A stretch of DNA of 64,000 bases from an uncultured Clostridium sp. GTDB lineage: Bacteria > Bacillota > Clostridia > TANB77 > CAG-508. Positions 17,401-26,080 of the stretch are shown piece by piece. The notes under the pieces were generated by a model. It did not search any database, was not told the DNA's origin, and saw only the letters and a program-made list of their open reading frames with translations. A program made the translations under genes and the position numbers. Numbering within the stretch: the stretch's first letter is position 1; each line of letters opens with the position of its first letter. The stretch is from positions 102,250 to 166,249 of the forward strand of contig CANSOA010000002.1 in NCBI GenBank assembly GCA_947648495.1, given 5' to 3'.

Positions 17401-18192
17401 CTAATTTTCTACCTTAATATCGCCACAATTGTTTTCAATTTTCAGCATCACATTAGCATGTCTGCTATTTTGGTTGACTTTTACATCCCCCAAATCCGTC
17501 TTTGCCTCAATATAAACTTCATTCGTCTTCCCAATCTTAATATCCCCAAAACAATTTATAATTGACGAATCTTCCATAATGCTAGCAGAATCAATCTTCA
17601 CATCTCCGCAATCTGACTTAATTTCCACTTTATTCGTAATCTCTGCGATTTTAATATCCCCATAATGATTCTCGACAAATGCATCTTTCGCCTTTCCCAA
17701 CACTACATCTCCGCAATCTTCTTTGATGCGAATCACCGCATTTTCTAAACCACACATCTGAATATCTCCATAATTCGCCTCAACATTAATTTCCTTTTCA
17801 TAATTCTTTGGAATATAAATCACAATATCATTACTATAAAAACCAAATCCCAAAAAAACATTTTTACGTTTAAATTGTGAATAATCTATTCTTAACTCAT
17901 CGTCCCTAAAATCTACCTTCAAATCCTCTGAATTTTCACCATAAACTACAACTCGAACTTTCTCATCTATACTCTCTTCAAATCTAATGTCACCCGCAAT
18001 TGACAATATTTCTAATTTTTCTATCGTTAATTGCTCATACGTTTGGTCAAATATAATGGTATCACTCTTTTTCTTAGCCCATTTTTTTAACTTAAAATTC
18101 CCATTTAAAGCAACACATAAAAAAACAATCAATGCCACAACTATAATGCTCAACAAAACAATCAAACCAATCATCCATTCTCTATTTTTCAT
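17401..18192 (-). CDS. DUF4097 beta-helix repeat membrane protein
   Basis: A 263-residue protein with an N-terminal membrane segment (8-30) and an extracytoplasmic domain of short beta repeats. The GD(I/V) motif recurs roughly every 18-20 residues (NYGDIQM, DCGDVVL, HYGDIKI, DCGDVKI, CFGDIKI, DLGDVKV, NCGDIKV), which is the DUF4097 right-handed stack. It overlaps the stop of the upstream XRE regulator by 11 nt, so the two form a unit. The role is unknown; such pairs are often envelope-stress-like. Confidence 0.82.
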   Translation of the reverse strand: MKNREWMIGLIVLLSIIVVALIVFLCVALNGNFKLKKWAKKKSDTIIFDQTYEQLTIEKLEILSIAGDIRFEESIDEKVRVVVYGENSEDLKVDFRDDELRIDYSQFKRKNVFLGFGFYSNDIVIYIPKNYEKEINVEANYGDIQMCGLENAVIRIKEDCGDVVLGKAKDAFVENHYGDIKIAEITNKVEIKSDCGDVKIDSASIMEDSSIINCFGDIKIGKTNEVYIEAKTDLGDVKVNQNSRHANVMLKIENNCGDIKVEN

Positions 18193-18838
18193 CCTCCTTA
18201 TCCTCCTTTAGCATAAATAATAATTTAATAATTTGACAAATCAATCCGTTAATAATAAAAATTATCCACGTAATATGCCAAGCCATCGTCGTAAAACTAA
18301 CAATAAAATAGACAATCGTACAAAATGCTCCAACAATTCCATTGATTTGTTTGAAAATCTCTACTTCCCTCATTTCCTTTTTCGTTTTTTCAAACTTCGG
18401 AATAGACATATAATGTCTAACAAGTCTTGCAGTCGTAAAACCCACAACTACCAAAAATACTGCACTTGCAATAATTGGATCGATCCATAAAAAAGCAACC
18501 GCCACAATAAAACCAGCAACTGCCAACAAATAAATAAAAATTGATGTACTCACCACTTCAGCCGATTTTCTGCGCACTTCTTCTTTCGTTAAAACTTTTT
18601 CTTCCTCTTTAGCTTCGTCAAAAACTTTCTTTTCCTCTGGTTTTTTCCCAGTCAATAATTCCTCTGTGCCAATTTCAAATAATTCACACAATGGTACAAT
18701 TTTGTCAAAATCTGGTGTACTCTGGTTCGTTTCCCATTTTGATACCGTTTGTCTTGTTACATTCAACTTTTCAGCAACTTCTTCTTGTGATAAATTTTTT
18801 GCTTTTCTTAGTTCAAATAATTTTTCTCCAAAATTCAT
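18182..18838 (-). CDS. XRE-family regulator with membrane domain
   Basis: A 218-residue protein: an N-terminal XRE helix-turn-helix (1-65, LSQEEVAEKLNVTRQTVSKWE), an acidic linker, then four predicted membrane helices (about 95-112, 115-132, 160-178, 185-205). Membrane-tethered XRE proteins of this shape commonly sit with DUF4097 genes. It may sense the envelope and act on its own promoter. The ATG lies after AAAGGAGTTGTG. Confidence 0.85.
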   Translation of the reverse strand: MNFGEKLFELRKAKNLSQEEVAEKLNVTRQTVSKWETNQSTPDFDKIVPLCELFEIGTEELLTGKKPEEKKVFDEAKEEEKVLTKEEVRRKSAEVVSTSIFIYLLAVAGFIVAVAFLWIDPIIASAVFLVVVGFTTARLVRHYMSIPKFEKTKKEMREVEIFKQINGIVGAFCTIVYFIVSFTTMAWHITWIIFIINGLICQIIKLLFMLKEDKEDEK

Positions 18839-18990
18839 CTTAAAAACACAACTCCTTTCTTCTTTCTACTTAAAGAATATCATTTTTGCCAAGTTGCTTC
18901 TACCATTTTCAGTTGGAAATTTGTCAACTGAAATTAACATTTGCTTAATTTTAAGTATTTGCATAAGTTTCAAATAACAAACAATTCCAT

Positions 18991-19830
18991 TTAATTCTTG
19001 CCTTTCCCATATTCATCTAAAAAATGAACTGTTTTTCCATTTTTTCGGTACGAAATCAACGTATCCAAATTCACATTTTGACTACTTCTAAAAATATTAA
19101 TATCAATATTTTCATACTTTTTTCTTAAAGTTTTAATCAAAGCTTTGATTTCTTCCCTTTTAGAACTTCCATCTTGATTGTCACACTCTGTATAATGCTC
19201 TGTAAATCGGCAAGCACACCTGATAAAATCCAATTCATTTCGTTTTGCCCAACGAATAATATTTTCTTCTTTCACATAATAAAGAGGACGAATCAGTTCC
19301 ATTCCTGGATGAGACGTGCTACACACCTTTGGCATCATTGTTTGCATTTGCGCACCATAGAGCATTCCCATCAAAGTTGTCTCAATCACATCATCAAAAT
19401 GATGCCCCAACGCAATTTTGTTACAGCCCAATTCCTTTGCTTTTTCATACAAATATCCTCTCCTCATTCTCGCACAAATATAGCAAGGATGGTCTTCAAT
19501 ATGAACAACTCGATTAAAAATATCTGTTTCAAATAGAACAATTGGAAGATTTAAAATTTTTGCATTTTGAATAATCTTCTGTGTATTTTGTTCATTATAA
19601 CCTGGATTCATCACCAAAAAAACAAGTTCAAAATTCATTTTTCGGTGCTTTTTCAATTCCTGAAAACACTTTGCCATCAACATGGAATCTTTTCCTCCAG
19701 AAATACAAACCGCGATTTTATCACCATTTTCAATCATTTCAAACTCTTTTACACCCTTGACAAACTTCGTCCAAATTTTATTTCGATAAGTCGTTACAAT
19801 ACTTTTTTCAACTTCTTCATATTTTTCCAT
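18991..19830 (-). CDS. ttcA: TtcA-like tRNA 2-thiolation protein
   Basis: A 279-residue PP-loop ATPase of the TtcA/TtuA group, which thiolate tRNA bases. It has SGGKDSMLMAKC (about 44-55) and the Fe-S cysteines of HPCYICARMRRG together with CRFTEHYTEC. TtcA makes 2-thiocytidine 32 in tRNA; many Clostridia carry homologues. It is 8 nt downstream of tcdA, so two tRNA-modification genes share a transcript. Confidence 0.82.
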   Translation of the reverse strand: MEKYEEVEKSIVTTYRNKIWTKFVKGVKEFEMIENGDKIAVCISGGKDSMLMAKCFQELKKHRKMNFELVFLVMNPGYNEQNTQKIIQNAKILNLPIVLFETDIFNRVVHIEDHPCYICARMRRGYLYEKAKELGCNKIALGHHFDDVIETTLMGMLYGAQMQTMMPKVCSTSHPGMELIRPLYYVKEENIIRWAKRNELDFIRCACRFTEHYTECDNQDGSSKREEIKALIKTLRKKYENIDINIFRSSQNVNLDTLISYRKNGKTVHFLDEYGKGKN

Positions 19831-19838
19831 AAAAACCC

Positions 19839-20516
19839 CTATTTTATTATATCCTTCACAACTTCGCCAGCCATAATTAATCCCGCCACAGATGGCACAA
19901 AGGAAATGCTAGCTGGTACATGATTTTCCACTTTTATCGGTTCCTCTTTTGAATACACAACCTTTAAACACGTAATATTCCTTGCCTTCAACTCTTTTCT
20001 CATAATCCTAGCCAGTGGACACACACTCGTTTGAAAAATATCTGCCACTTCAAACTTGGTCGGATCCAATTTATTGCCAGTTCCCATACAAGAAATAATC
20101 GGAATATTTAAGCTTTGGGCTCGAACCACCAATTCAATTTTCGCTGTAACAGTATCCACACAATCCACAATATAATCCACATTTTTATCTAAAATTCCTT
20201 TCGTCTCTGACATAAAAAATTCTTGGAAAACTTCCACCTTTGCTTTTGGATTAATTTCCAAAATGCGGTCTTTAGCAATTTGCACTTTTGGTTTTCCTAC
20301 TGTTTTTTGCGTAGCAATTATTTGCCTATTCAAATTGGTAATATCTACTTCATCATTATCAACCAAAACAAAATGTACAACTCCTGCTCGTACAAGTCCT
20401 TCCACAACATATGAACCGACTCCGCCAATCCCAAATACGGCAACTTTTGCTTTGTGTAATTTTTCGACATTCTCTTTTCCGATTAACATTTCTGTTCTTG
20501 AAAATTGATTTTGCAT
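19839..20516 (-). CDS. tcdA: tRNA threonylcarbamoyladenosine dehydratase
   Basis: A ThiF/MoeB-superfamily E1-like enzyme, 225 residues, that cyclises t6A37 of ANN-decoding tRNAs to ct6A. It has FGIGGVGSYVVEGLVRAGV (about 30-48), the NLNRQI ATP motif and a CMGTGNKLDPTKF segment typical of TcdA (CsdL). The ATG at 20516 follows AAAGGAGAAACC; the longer reading frame overlaps the promoter. It is followed by ttcA. Confidence 0.87.
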   Translation of the reverse strand: MQNQFSRTEMLIGKENVEKLHKAKVAVFGIGGVGSYVVEGLVRAGVVHFVLVDNDEVDITNLNRQIIATQKTVGKPKVQIAKDRILEINPKAKVEVFQEFFMSETKGILDKNVDYIVDCVDTVTAKIELVVRAQSLNIPIISCMGTGNKLDPTKFEVADIFQTSVCPLARIMRKELKARNITCLKVVYSKEEPIKVENHVPASISFVPSVAGLIMAGEVVKDIIK

Positions 20517-20534
20517 GGTTTCTCCTTTTTTCAA

Positions 20535-20563
20535 ATTATACCATAAATTTATCTTAATAGCAA
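20535..20563 (-). promoter_or_regulatory. Promoter for tcdA-ttcA
   Basis: TTGCTA, 17 nt, TATAAT; transcription would start about 12 nt before the tcdA ATG, which excludes the longer frame. Confidence 0.75.
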
Positions 20564-20574
20564 TTCTAAAGGAC

Positions 20575-20600
20575 AAAAACGCACGATTTCTCGTGCGTCC
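20575..20600 (-). terminator. Terminator after copA-copZ
   Basis: Stem ACGCACGA / TCGTGCGT with a GAAA loop, followed by TTTTTG on the minus strand. Confidence 0.85.
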
Positions 20601-20603
20601 TTT

Positions 20604-20804
20604 CTATTTTACCGTAAATCCTGCTTCTTCAATTACTTCTTTCATCTTACTGTCCTCAATTTCTTTCGTCATTTCTATAACTGCTTTTTTGTCCTCTAGA
20701 TTCACTTCTACTTTTTCAATTCCTTCAATCGCTCCTAATGCCTTTTCTACAGTCATTTTGCAATGATTGCATTGCATACCTTCTATAAAAATTGTTTTTG
20801 TCAT
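20604..20804 (-). CDS. copZ: CopZ-like copper chaperone, internal start within copA
   Basis: The last 66 codons of the copA frame encode a complete heavy-metal-associated domain starting MTKTIFIEGMQCNHCKMTVE, with the Cu-binding CxxC. An internal AAAGGAGG lies 8 nt before this ATG, so a free chaperone can be made from the same transcript. The join between copA and this domain is a Lys/Glu-rich linker with no stop codon. So a read-through CopA-CopZ fusion and a free CopZ are both possible. E. coli copA yields a free chaperone by a different route. Confidence 0.7.
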   Translation of the reverse strand: MTKTIFIEGMQCNHCKMTVEKALGAIEGIEKVEVNLEDKKAVIEMTKEIEDSKMKEVIEEAGFTVK

Positions 20805-23148
20805 CTTTTTTTCCTCCTTTTTTATTTTTTTGTGTTTGGGGTCGATGCAAGCTTTGCCCTTATGGGTCCCAAATCTTCGTAAAGTTAGGGCATTTGTTAC
20901 GACACAAACGGAACTTAGGCTCATAGCTAGAGCTCCAATCATGGGATTTAACTTTAAACCAAATCCTAAATAAAATACTCCAGCAGCAATTGGTATTCCA
21001 ATGCAATTATAAAAAAATGCCCAAAATAAATTCATTTTTATATTGCGAATGACCGCTTTACTTAAATTAAGTGCAGTCACTACATCAAGTAGACTATTTT
21101 TCATCAGCACAACATCTGCTGAATCAATTGCAATATCCGTTCCAGAGCCAATTGCTAATCCAACGTCTGCCTTAACTAATGCTGGACTATCATTAATTCC
21201 ATCTCCTACAAATGCTATCTTTTTTCCTTGTTCTTGCAATTTTGCAACTTCTCTTTCTTTGTCTTGTGGCAACACTTCAGAAATCACTTTGTCAAGTCCC
21301 AACTTTTCTCCTATTGTTTCAGCAACCTCTTTATTATCACCTGTTAGCATAACAACTTCAATATTTTCCTTTTTGAATTTCTCAATAGCTTCAAAACTAC
21401 TTTCCTTTATCGTATCAGCAACACTGATTGCACCAATGACCTGTTCTTCCTTTGCAAAATAAAGAACTGTCTTGCCTTGCATCAAAAATTCCTTCACTTC
21501 ATTTTCTATCTCTTGCAAAGCGATTTTATTTTCTTGCATATAAGCCAAGTTTCCACCAAAATAAGTTTTTTCCTTTATGATACCTTGTATTCCTCTTCCA
21601 GAAACACTCTGAAATTCTTCCACTTTTACCAATTCTATTTTTTCTTCATTTACCTTTTCTAAAATTGCTCCTGCTAAAGGATGTTCCGAATTCTGTTCCA
21701 AACTTCCTGCAATTTGTAGTAACTCATTTTCGTCTATTTTAGAAATAATATCAATCACTTTTGGTTTTCCGTTTTGTAATTGTACCTGTTTTGTCAAGTA
21801 CAATAGTATCTATCAAATGCAATAATTCCAAACTCTCCGCTGATTTTATCAAAATTCCATTTTCAGAAGCTTTGCCAGTTCCAACCATAATTGCAACTGG
21901 TGTTGCCAATCCCAACGCACAAGGACAGGAAATCACCAAAACTGCAATTCCTACACTTAATGCAAATTCAAAGCTTTGCCCCTGTAAAATCCAGAAAATG
22001 CTTACTAAAACAGCAATTGCTATTACACAAGGCACAAACACTCCGCTTACTTTATCGGCTAATCTTGCAATTGGCGCTTTGGAATTTCCTGCTTCCTCAA
22101 CCAATTGAATAATCTGCGAAAGCGTAGTATCCATTCCAACTTTTGTCGCTTTCATTTTAAAATAACCATTCTTATTGATTGTTCCCGAAATCACCTGATT
22201 TCCAACATTTTTTTCAACTGGAATACTTTCCCCTGTAATGCTTGATTGGTCAATACTCGAACTTCCTTCTATCACTATTCCATCAACAGGTATACCCCCT
22301 CCAGGTCTAATGACTAGAACATCTCCAAGCAAGATTTCTTCTACCGCTATTTCCATTTCTTCATTATTTCGCAAAATAATTGCTGTTTTAGGCGCTAAAT
22401 TCATTAATTTGCTGATGGCATCACTGGTTTTGTTTTTGGATTTTGTTTCTAGAAATTTGCCAACCGTTATTAAAGTAAGAATGGTTCCTGCTGATTCAAA
22501 GTATAAATCCATTGAAAATCTGTCTACTAATGCCATTTGATGATGCCCTAAACCATATCCAATCATGAAGATTGCATAAATTCCATAAACAATTGCTGAA
22601 GTGCTTCCGATTGCAATTAAGGAATCCATATTGGGAGCCTTTTTCCAAAGTCTTCTAAAACCGACGATAAAATAGTTTCGATTGATATAGATAATTGGTA
22701 ATACCAATAAAAATTGAGCGAACCCAAATATCATTGCATTTTCTGCGCCATGAAATGTTTTCATCATAAAGTTTGGAATTGGTAAACCAAACCATTCATA
22801 AAACATGTGATACATGGCAAGATACATCAGCGGAATCCAGAAAATGACAGATAGAATTAATCTTTTTTGCATGGATTTTAAAATGTTTTTGTTGTCAAGT
22901 TTGTATTCTTTTGGAGTTTTTTCTTTTGTTTTAGCATATTTAATGCTTGCTCCATATCCTGCATCTATAACCGCTTTTATGATTTTATCATTATCTAATC
23001 GGCTTTCATCATATTCTACTGTCATATCATTGGAAAGCAAATTGACATTTACTTTTTGTACGCCTGACAACTTTTGAACCGCTTTTTCCACATGAGCTTG
23101 ACAACTACTACATGTCATACCTTGAATTGCAAATCTCACTTTTTGCAT
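20604..23148 (-). CDS. copA: Copper-translocating P-type ATPase with C-terminal CopZ domain, +1 shift at CGG
   Basis: A Cu(I) export ATPase. Frame 1 begins with a heavy-metal-associated domain (GMTCSSC, about 9-15), followed by membrane helices, the CPC motif (SCPCALG) and the phosphorylation site DKTGT. Four codons later it meets CGG at 21769-21771 and would stop after six more. Frame 2 from GGA reads GKPKVIDIISKI and has TGDN, GDGINDSPAL, last helices, then an extra HMA domain (GMQCNHC). Skipping C yields TITK-GKPKV, where the family has glycine, and an 847-residue protein. A C-terminal HMA domain is unusual; the region also has its own start (see copZ). The upstream promoter carries a CsoR-type operator. 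Confidence 0.87.
21769..21771 (-). other. Putative +1 recoding site (CGG to GGA) in copA
   Basis: Context ACA AAA CGG AAA ACC in frame 0; reading AAA, skipping C, then GGA AAA CCA restores the conserved GKP after DKTGTIT. Confidence 0.7.
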
Positions 23149-23161
23149 GATTTTCCTCCTA

Positions 23162-23245
23162 TCATAGTTTCTTAATTACTTGCACTACTTCTTCTAATAT
23201 ATCCGTCTTCCCACATTGTATGTCATGTGTAACGCATGTTTTCAA
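23162..23245 (-). pseudogene. CsoR C-terminal remnant in copA leader
   Basis: A 27-codon frame opening at a TTG, reading KTCVTHDIQCGKTDILEEVV, resembles the C-terminal part of CsoR/DUF156 copper-sensing repressors (the HxxxC region and the amphipathic tail). No start-side half or ribosome binding site is visible between it and the promoter. I read it as a decayed csoR; a short Cys/His leader peptide is the alternative. Confidence 0.45.
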
Positions 23246-23265
23246 ATAATTTTTTAATCTAGCAT

Positions 23266-23295
23266 ATTATATACCCCCAACTGGGTATAAGTCAA
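23266..23295 (-). promoter_or_regulatory. copA promoter with CsoR-type operator
   Basis: TTGACT, 18 nt, TATAAT on the minus strand. The spacer is filled by the palindrome TATACCC-N6-GGGTATA (23270-23289), a CsoR-box pattern. Copper-responsive repression is inferred; a functional csoR must be elsewhere. Confidence 0.78.
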
Positions 23296-23299
23296 GAAA

Positions 23300-23340
23300 A
23301 AACATATGTATATTTGATGTCATCATTAATACATATGTTT
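23300..23340 (-). terminator. Terminator after sdpI
   Basis: Perfect 12-bp stem AAACATATGTAT / ATACATATGTTT followed by TTTTCTTG on the minus strand. The 23341-23434 stretch holds nothing else. Confidence 0.75.
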
Positions 23341-23434
23341 TACCTTTACTTAAAATTTGTTTGTGTAACATAGATTTTCTTTTTTGGCACAGTATGAAAT
23401 TCTAGCTTGATTTTAGATACTCCACTCGGCACTA

Positions 23435-24058
23435 TTAATTCTTTATTCCTACCAAAACCGTCTCTATTAATAATACGATAACCATTACTATTATTATTCC
23501 AAAGGAAACAATTGGCTCCAAAAATATACTTCCTAATAATCCAAACCCAAATATGACAAAGGTGTAGCCCATCATTCTCATCATCTTTTTATACATTCTC
23601 TCGTTTTTGGGCATTGGATGTATTTTTCCTTTCATTTGGTCATAAGTCATTTTGGGCATATAATTTCCCATGATGATATACAAAATTCCTAAAACTAATA
23701 CAATACTTTTTCGTACATCAACCGTGCTTCCTAATGGAATTTCTATCATTATCACAGAAATTACGATACTTAAAATGGGAATAATCCATTTGACAATCGT
23801 AATAAATTTGGGCTTTTTACCGCTTATATTTCCTTTCCAATCACTGATTGAACAGCAAAATATTTGTAAAACTGTCATCAAAATTGGAATTCCAAATAAT
23901 GCAAAGTTTTTTGAAGCATAGGCGTCTACTTCATTATTGATATTAAAATGAATTGGCATTTTTTCTGGCAGTTTTGCATAAAATATAAGCCCTAATAGAA
24001 TTGGCAATAAACAAACTATCGCACTTGAAATTAATGTTTTCCAATCAATTTTTTTCAT
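23435..24058 (-). CDS. SdpI-family membrane protein (DUF1648)
   Basis: A 207-residue protein with about six membrane helices. The DUF1648 motif LPEKMPIHFNINNEVDAYASK follows the first helix. SdpI gives immunity to the SDP toxin in Bacillus and signals to SdpR by holding it at the membrane. Here the gene overlaps its ArsR-type partner by 14 nt, a classic sdpR-sdpI arrangement. No toxin gene is visible. Confidence 0.85.
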   Translation of the reverse strand: MKKIDWKTLISSAIVCLLPILLGLIFYAKLPEKMPIHFNINNEVDAYASKNFALFGIPILMTVLQIFCCSISDWKGNISGKKPKFITIVKWIIPILSIVISVIMIEIPLGSTVDVRKSIVLVLGILYIIMGNYMPKMTYDQMKGKIHPMPKNERMYKKMMRMMGYTFVIFGFGLLGSIFLEPIVSFGIIIVMVIVLLIETVLVGIKN

Positions 24059-24323
24059 TCTTGATACCTCCTAATCCATAAATCCACGTCAATACGTCTT
24101 CAAATACTGACATATTTAATTCATAATAGATGAAATTTTTGTATCGCTCTTCTTGTATCAAATCCGCTTTTTTGAGTTGTGATAAATGATAAGAAACAGT
24201 CGCATTTGTTAAATTAAATCTTTCTGCGATTTCTCCTGCGGATTTTCTTTCTTGTTTTAGCATTTCTAGTATATCTCTTCTGACTGGGTCAGAGATTGCT
24301 TTTAGTGTTTCTGACATTCCCAT
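24045..24323 (-). CDS. ArsR/SdpR-family repressor
   Basis: A 92-residue winged-helix repressor. It has SDPVRRDILEMLK (11-23) and the recognition segment NLTNATVSYHLSQLKKADLI (38-57). It lacks the metal-binding ELCVCDL of arsenic sensors, fitting SdpR-type autorepressors. Two copies of a 22-bp palindrome flank its promoter, one downstream of the -10 and one beside the -35, so tight autorepression is likely. Confidence 0.87.
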   Translation of the reverse strand: MGMSETLKAISDPVRRDILEMLKQERKSAGEIAERFNLTNATVSYHLSQLKKADLIQEERYKNFIYYELNMSVFEDVLTWIYGLGGIKNEKN

Positions 24324-24342
24324 TTTATCACTTCCTTTTTAG

Positions 24343-24420
24343 TATTTAGAAATATTTCTAAATAGATTATAACATTTTTTATTTCTGTTGTCAATAAGTA
24401 TTTAGATATTTTTCTAAATA
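24343..24420 (-). promoter_or_regulatory. sdpRI promoter flanked by twin operators
   Basis: TTGACA (24389-24394), 17 nt, TATAAT (24366-24371). A perfect 22-bp palindrome made of TATTTAGAAAT and its complement lies at 24343-24364, and a near copy at 24399-24420. Their centres are 56 bp apart. Confidence 0.82.
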
Positions 24421-24430
24421 GATGACAAAA

Positions 24431-24460
24431 TTAACACGAAATCAAATGATTTCGTGTTAA
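24431..24460 (-). terminator. Terminator after cohesin-like gene
   Basis: Perfect 14-bp stem TTAACACGAAATCA / TGATTTCGTGTTAA followed by TTTTG on the minus strand. Confidence 0.85.
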
Positions 24461-24466
24461 AAATTT

Positions 24467-25351
24467 TTATTTTACCTGCATTTTTTTATCTATTATTTTT
24501 ATTTTAATATAGAAAATTCCCATCAAAACAAGTACTATGCCTAGTACAATTAAAATTATGCTGGGCGCTCCTGCTTTTGGTAATATTCCTTTTTTCATGG
24601 AGTCATTTTCATTGCCGTTGCTTGTGTTTGCTATAATACTTGGATTCTTATTTTGCATTGTCGTTAAATTTTGATTTGCATTTTGGTTGGGATTATTATT
24701 ATTATTATTATTATTATTATTGTTATTATTATTGTTATTATTATTGTTGTTGTTATTATTATTGTTGTTGTTATTGTTATTGTTTGTATCAGTATTACTG
24801 GTTGTCTCATTATTATTTGTATCAGTAGTAGCATTGTTTTCTGTATTATTGGTTGGTTTATCTTCTGGCTTTGGGTTTGGGTTTTCCGCTTTTATGGTGA
24901 GTGTTTTTGTCATATTTGCTACATTAATATCTCCTGTTGTTAAACCTCCTGATACTGTAATGTCTTTTAGAGTTATTGTGGCTTTTTGAGTAGCTTGTTC
25001 TTTTACTTTAAAGGTTATTTTTAAGACCGTTTGAGGATTATTGATGAGTGCATTTCTTTCCATTACGAATTTTCCCGTTTTTTCATTATACGTAGGGTCT
25101 GACCAGCCATTTTCGCCTTTCATACTGACTAAAGATAAATTATTTTTATCGTATTCTAAAGTTGCCCCTAGACCTATTATTCCTTCTGGTGTTTCAAGGT
25201 TCGCTATTGCGACATTGGCTATAAATTCATCTTCTTTAATGAATTCTTCTTTTTCTGTTTGTAATGTCATACTACATGATATGGCATATACATTTGTCAT
25301 AATCAATATCATGCAAATTAGAATTAAGGTTATTTTTACAATTTTTCTCAT
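24467..25351 (-). CDS. Secreted cohesin-like surface protein with poly-Asn linker
   Basis: A 294-residue exported protein. It has a signal peptide (1-24), a cohesin-like beta domain (about 28-155: EFIANVAIANLETPEGIIG, then LKITFKVK), a low-complexity Thr/Asn linker with a run of more than 25 Asn, and a C-terminal LPKAG motif, hydrophobic helix and positive tail (IDKKMQVK), the layout of a sortase-type anchor. The linker is encoded by an AAT/AAC microsatellite. Cohesin domains bind dockerins; no dockerin or scaffoldin is nearby, so the partner is unknown. Confidence 0.8.
   Translation of the reverse strand: MRKIVKITLILICMILIMTNVYAISCSMTLQTEKEEFIKEDEFIANVAIANLETPEGIIGLGATLEYDKNNLSLVSMKGENGWSDPTYNEKTGKFVMERNALINNPQTVLKITFKVKEQATQKATITLKDITVSGGLTTGDINVANMTKTLTIKAENPNPKPEDKPTNNTENNATTDTNNNETTSNTDTNNNNNNNNNNNNNNNNNNNNNNNNNNNNNNNPNQNANQNLTTMQNKNPSIIANTSNGNENDSMKKGILPKAGAPSIILIVLGIVLVLMGIFYIKIKIIDKKMQVK
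24690..24786. repeat. ATT/GTT trinucleotide microsatellite
   Basis: About 30 consecutive ATT or GTT triplets on the plus strand, encoding poly-asparagine on the minus strand. Triplet slippage would change linker length without breaking the frame. Long hydrophobic plus-strand frames here are artefacts. Confidence 0.9.
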
Positions 25352-25391
25352 AATTCCTCCTTTGTTGATTGATAAATATTTCTCTATTTAT

Positions 25392-25420
25392 ATTATAGCA
25401 TAAAACTTGAAAAATGTCAA
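25392..25420 (-). promoter_or_regulatory. Promoter of cohesin-like gene
   Basis: TTGACA, 17 nt, TATAAT with TG one base before the -10. The 25421-25607 gap contains no gene. Confidence 0.85.
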
Positions 25421-25619
25421 TACTTTCCATTATATCTTAACAAAAATCAGAAACTAATGTTTTGTATTATATTTTATTAAAATTTTAGTGTTTGCAATAC
25501 TTTCATGATTTATTTTTAAATGAATTTTCTTGTTTTTGGGTTTTGTTGCAAATAATTTTGTATATGCTTTGCATTTTGGGAAATACTATTTTTGATTTAA
25601 GAAAGGAATGGTGATAAAT

Positions 25620-25793
25620 ATGACAAGTAAAGAACTTTTATATGTGGAAGATGCTTTAGGTCATGAAAAATTCATGAAATGTTGCGCACAAAAAACGTCT
25701 GCAAAATTGACAGATTCTGCTCTTTCTGCTTATATTGCAGAATTGGAAAAAACGCATACGGATTTAATGAACAAATTTAAAAATTTATTATAA
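25620..25793 (+). CDS. Small CotF-like spore coat protein
   Basis: A 57-residue helical protein (MTSKELLYVEDALGHEKFMK) resembling the N-terminal part of CotF-family coat proteins. It is 9 nt upstream of a second CotF-like gene. The start at 25620 has GGTGAT 3-8 nt before it; an earlier ATG at 25608 is in frame but abuts the AAGGA. Function in the spore coat is inferred from the family. Confidence 0.65.
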   Translation: MTSKELLYVEDALGHEKFMKCCAQKTSAKLTDSALSAYIAELEKTHTDLMNKFKNLL

Positions 25794-25802
25794 GGAGGAA
25801 AT

Positions 25803-26048
25803 ATGGAAGATAGAGATTTAATGGAAAACGAATTATTAGTCATTAAAGGTGTTTGTGATTTATATCTTCATGGAACACTTGAGAGTACAACTGCGGAGGT
25901 TCATCAAGCTTTTAAAGAAGCTTTGAATATTTCTTTGGATATTCAGAATAAAATTTATAATTTAATGGCTGAAAAAGGTTGGTACAAAACAGATATAGCC
26001 GAGCAAACAAAAATTGATAGTGCAAAAACAAAATATGCTAATGCATAA
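25803..26048 (+). CDS. CotF-domain spore coat protein
   Basis: An 81-residue protein matching the Coat F domain: ENELLVIKGVCDLYLHGTLE, then VHQAFKEALNISLDIQNKIY and the tail MAEKGWYKTDIAEQTKI. AAGGAGG precedes the ATG. Together with the previous gene it forms a two-gene coat unit ended by a hairpin. Late mother-cell expression is expected, but I could not define a sigma-K or sigma-E promoter by eye. Confidence 0.8.
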   Translation: MEDRDLMENELLVIKGVCDLYLHGTLESTTAEVHQAFKEALNISLDIQNKIYNLMAEKGWYKTDIAEQTKIDSAKTKYANA

Positions 26049-26056
26049 GTTTCAAA

Positions 26057-26080
26057 AGAGAATGTAGGTGTACATTCTCT
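26057..26080. terminator. Terminator between CotF genes and histidine kinase
   Basis: Stem AGAGAATGTA / TACATTCTCT, GGTG loop, then TTATTTT. It may serve both converging units. Confidence 0.85.

Noticed and set aside
24640..24989. Leu/Ile/Tyr-rich plus-strand ORFs
   Set aside because: They are reverse readings of the poly-Asn triplet repeat of the minus-strand surface protein.
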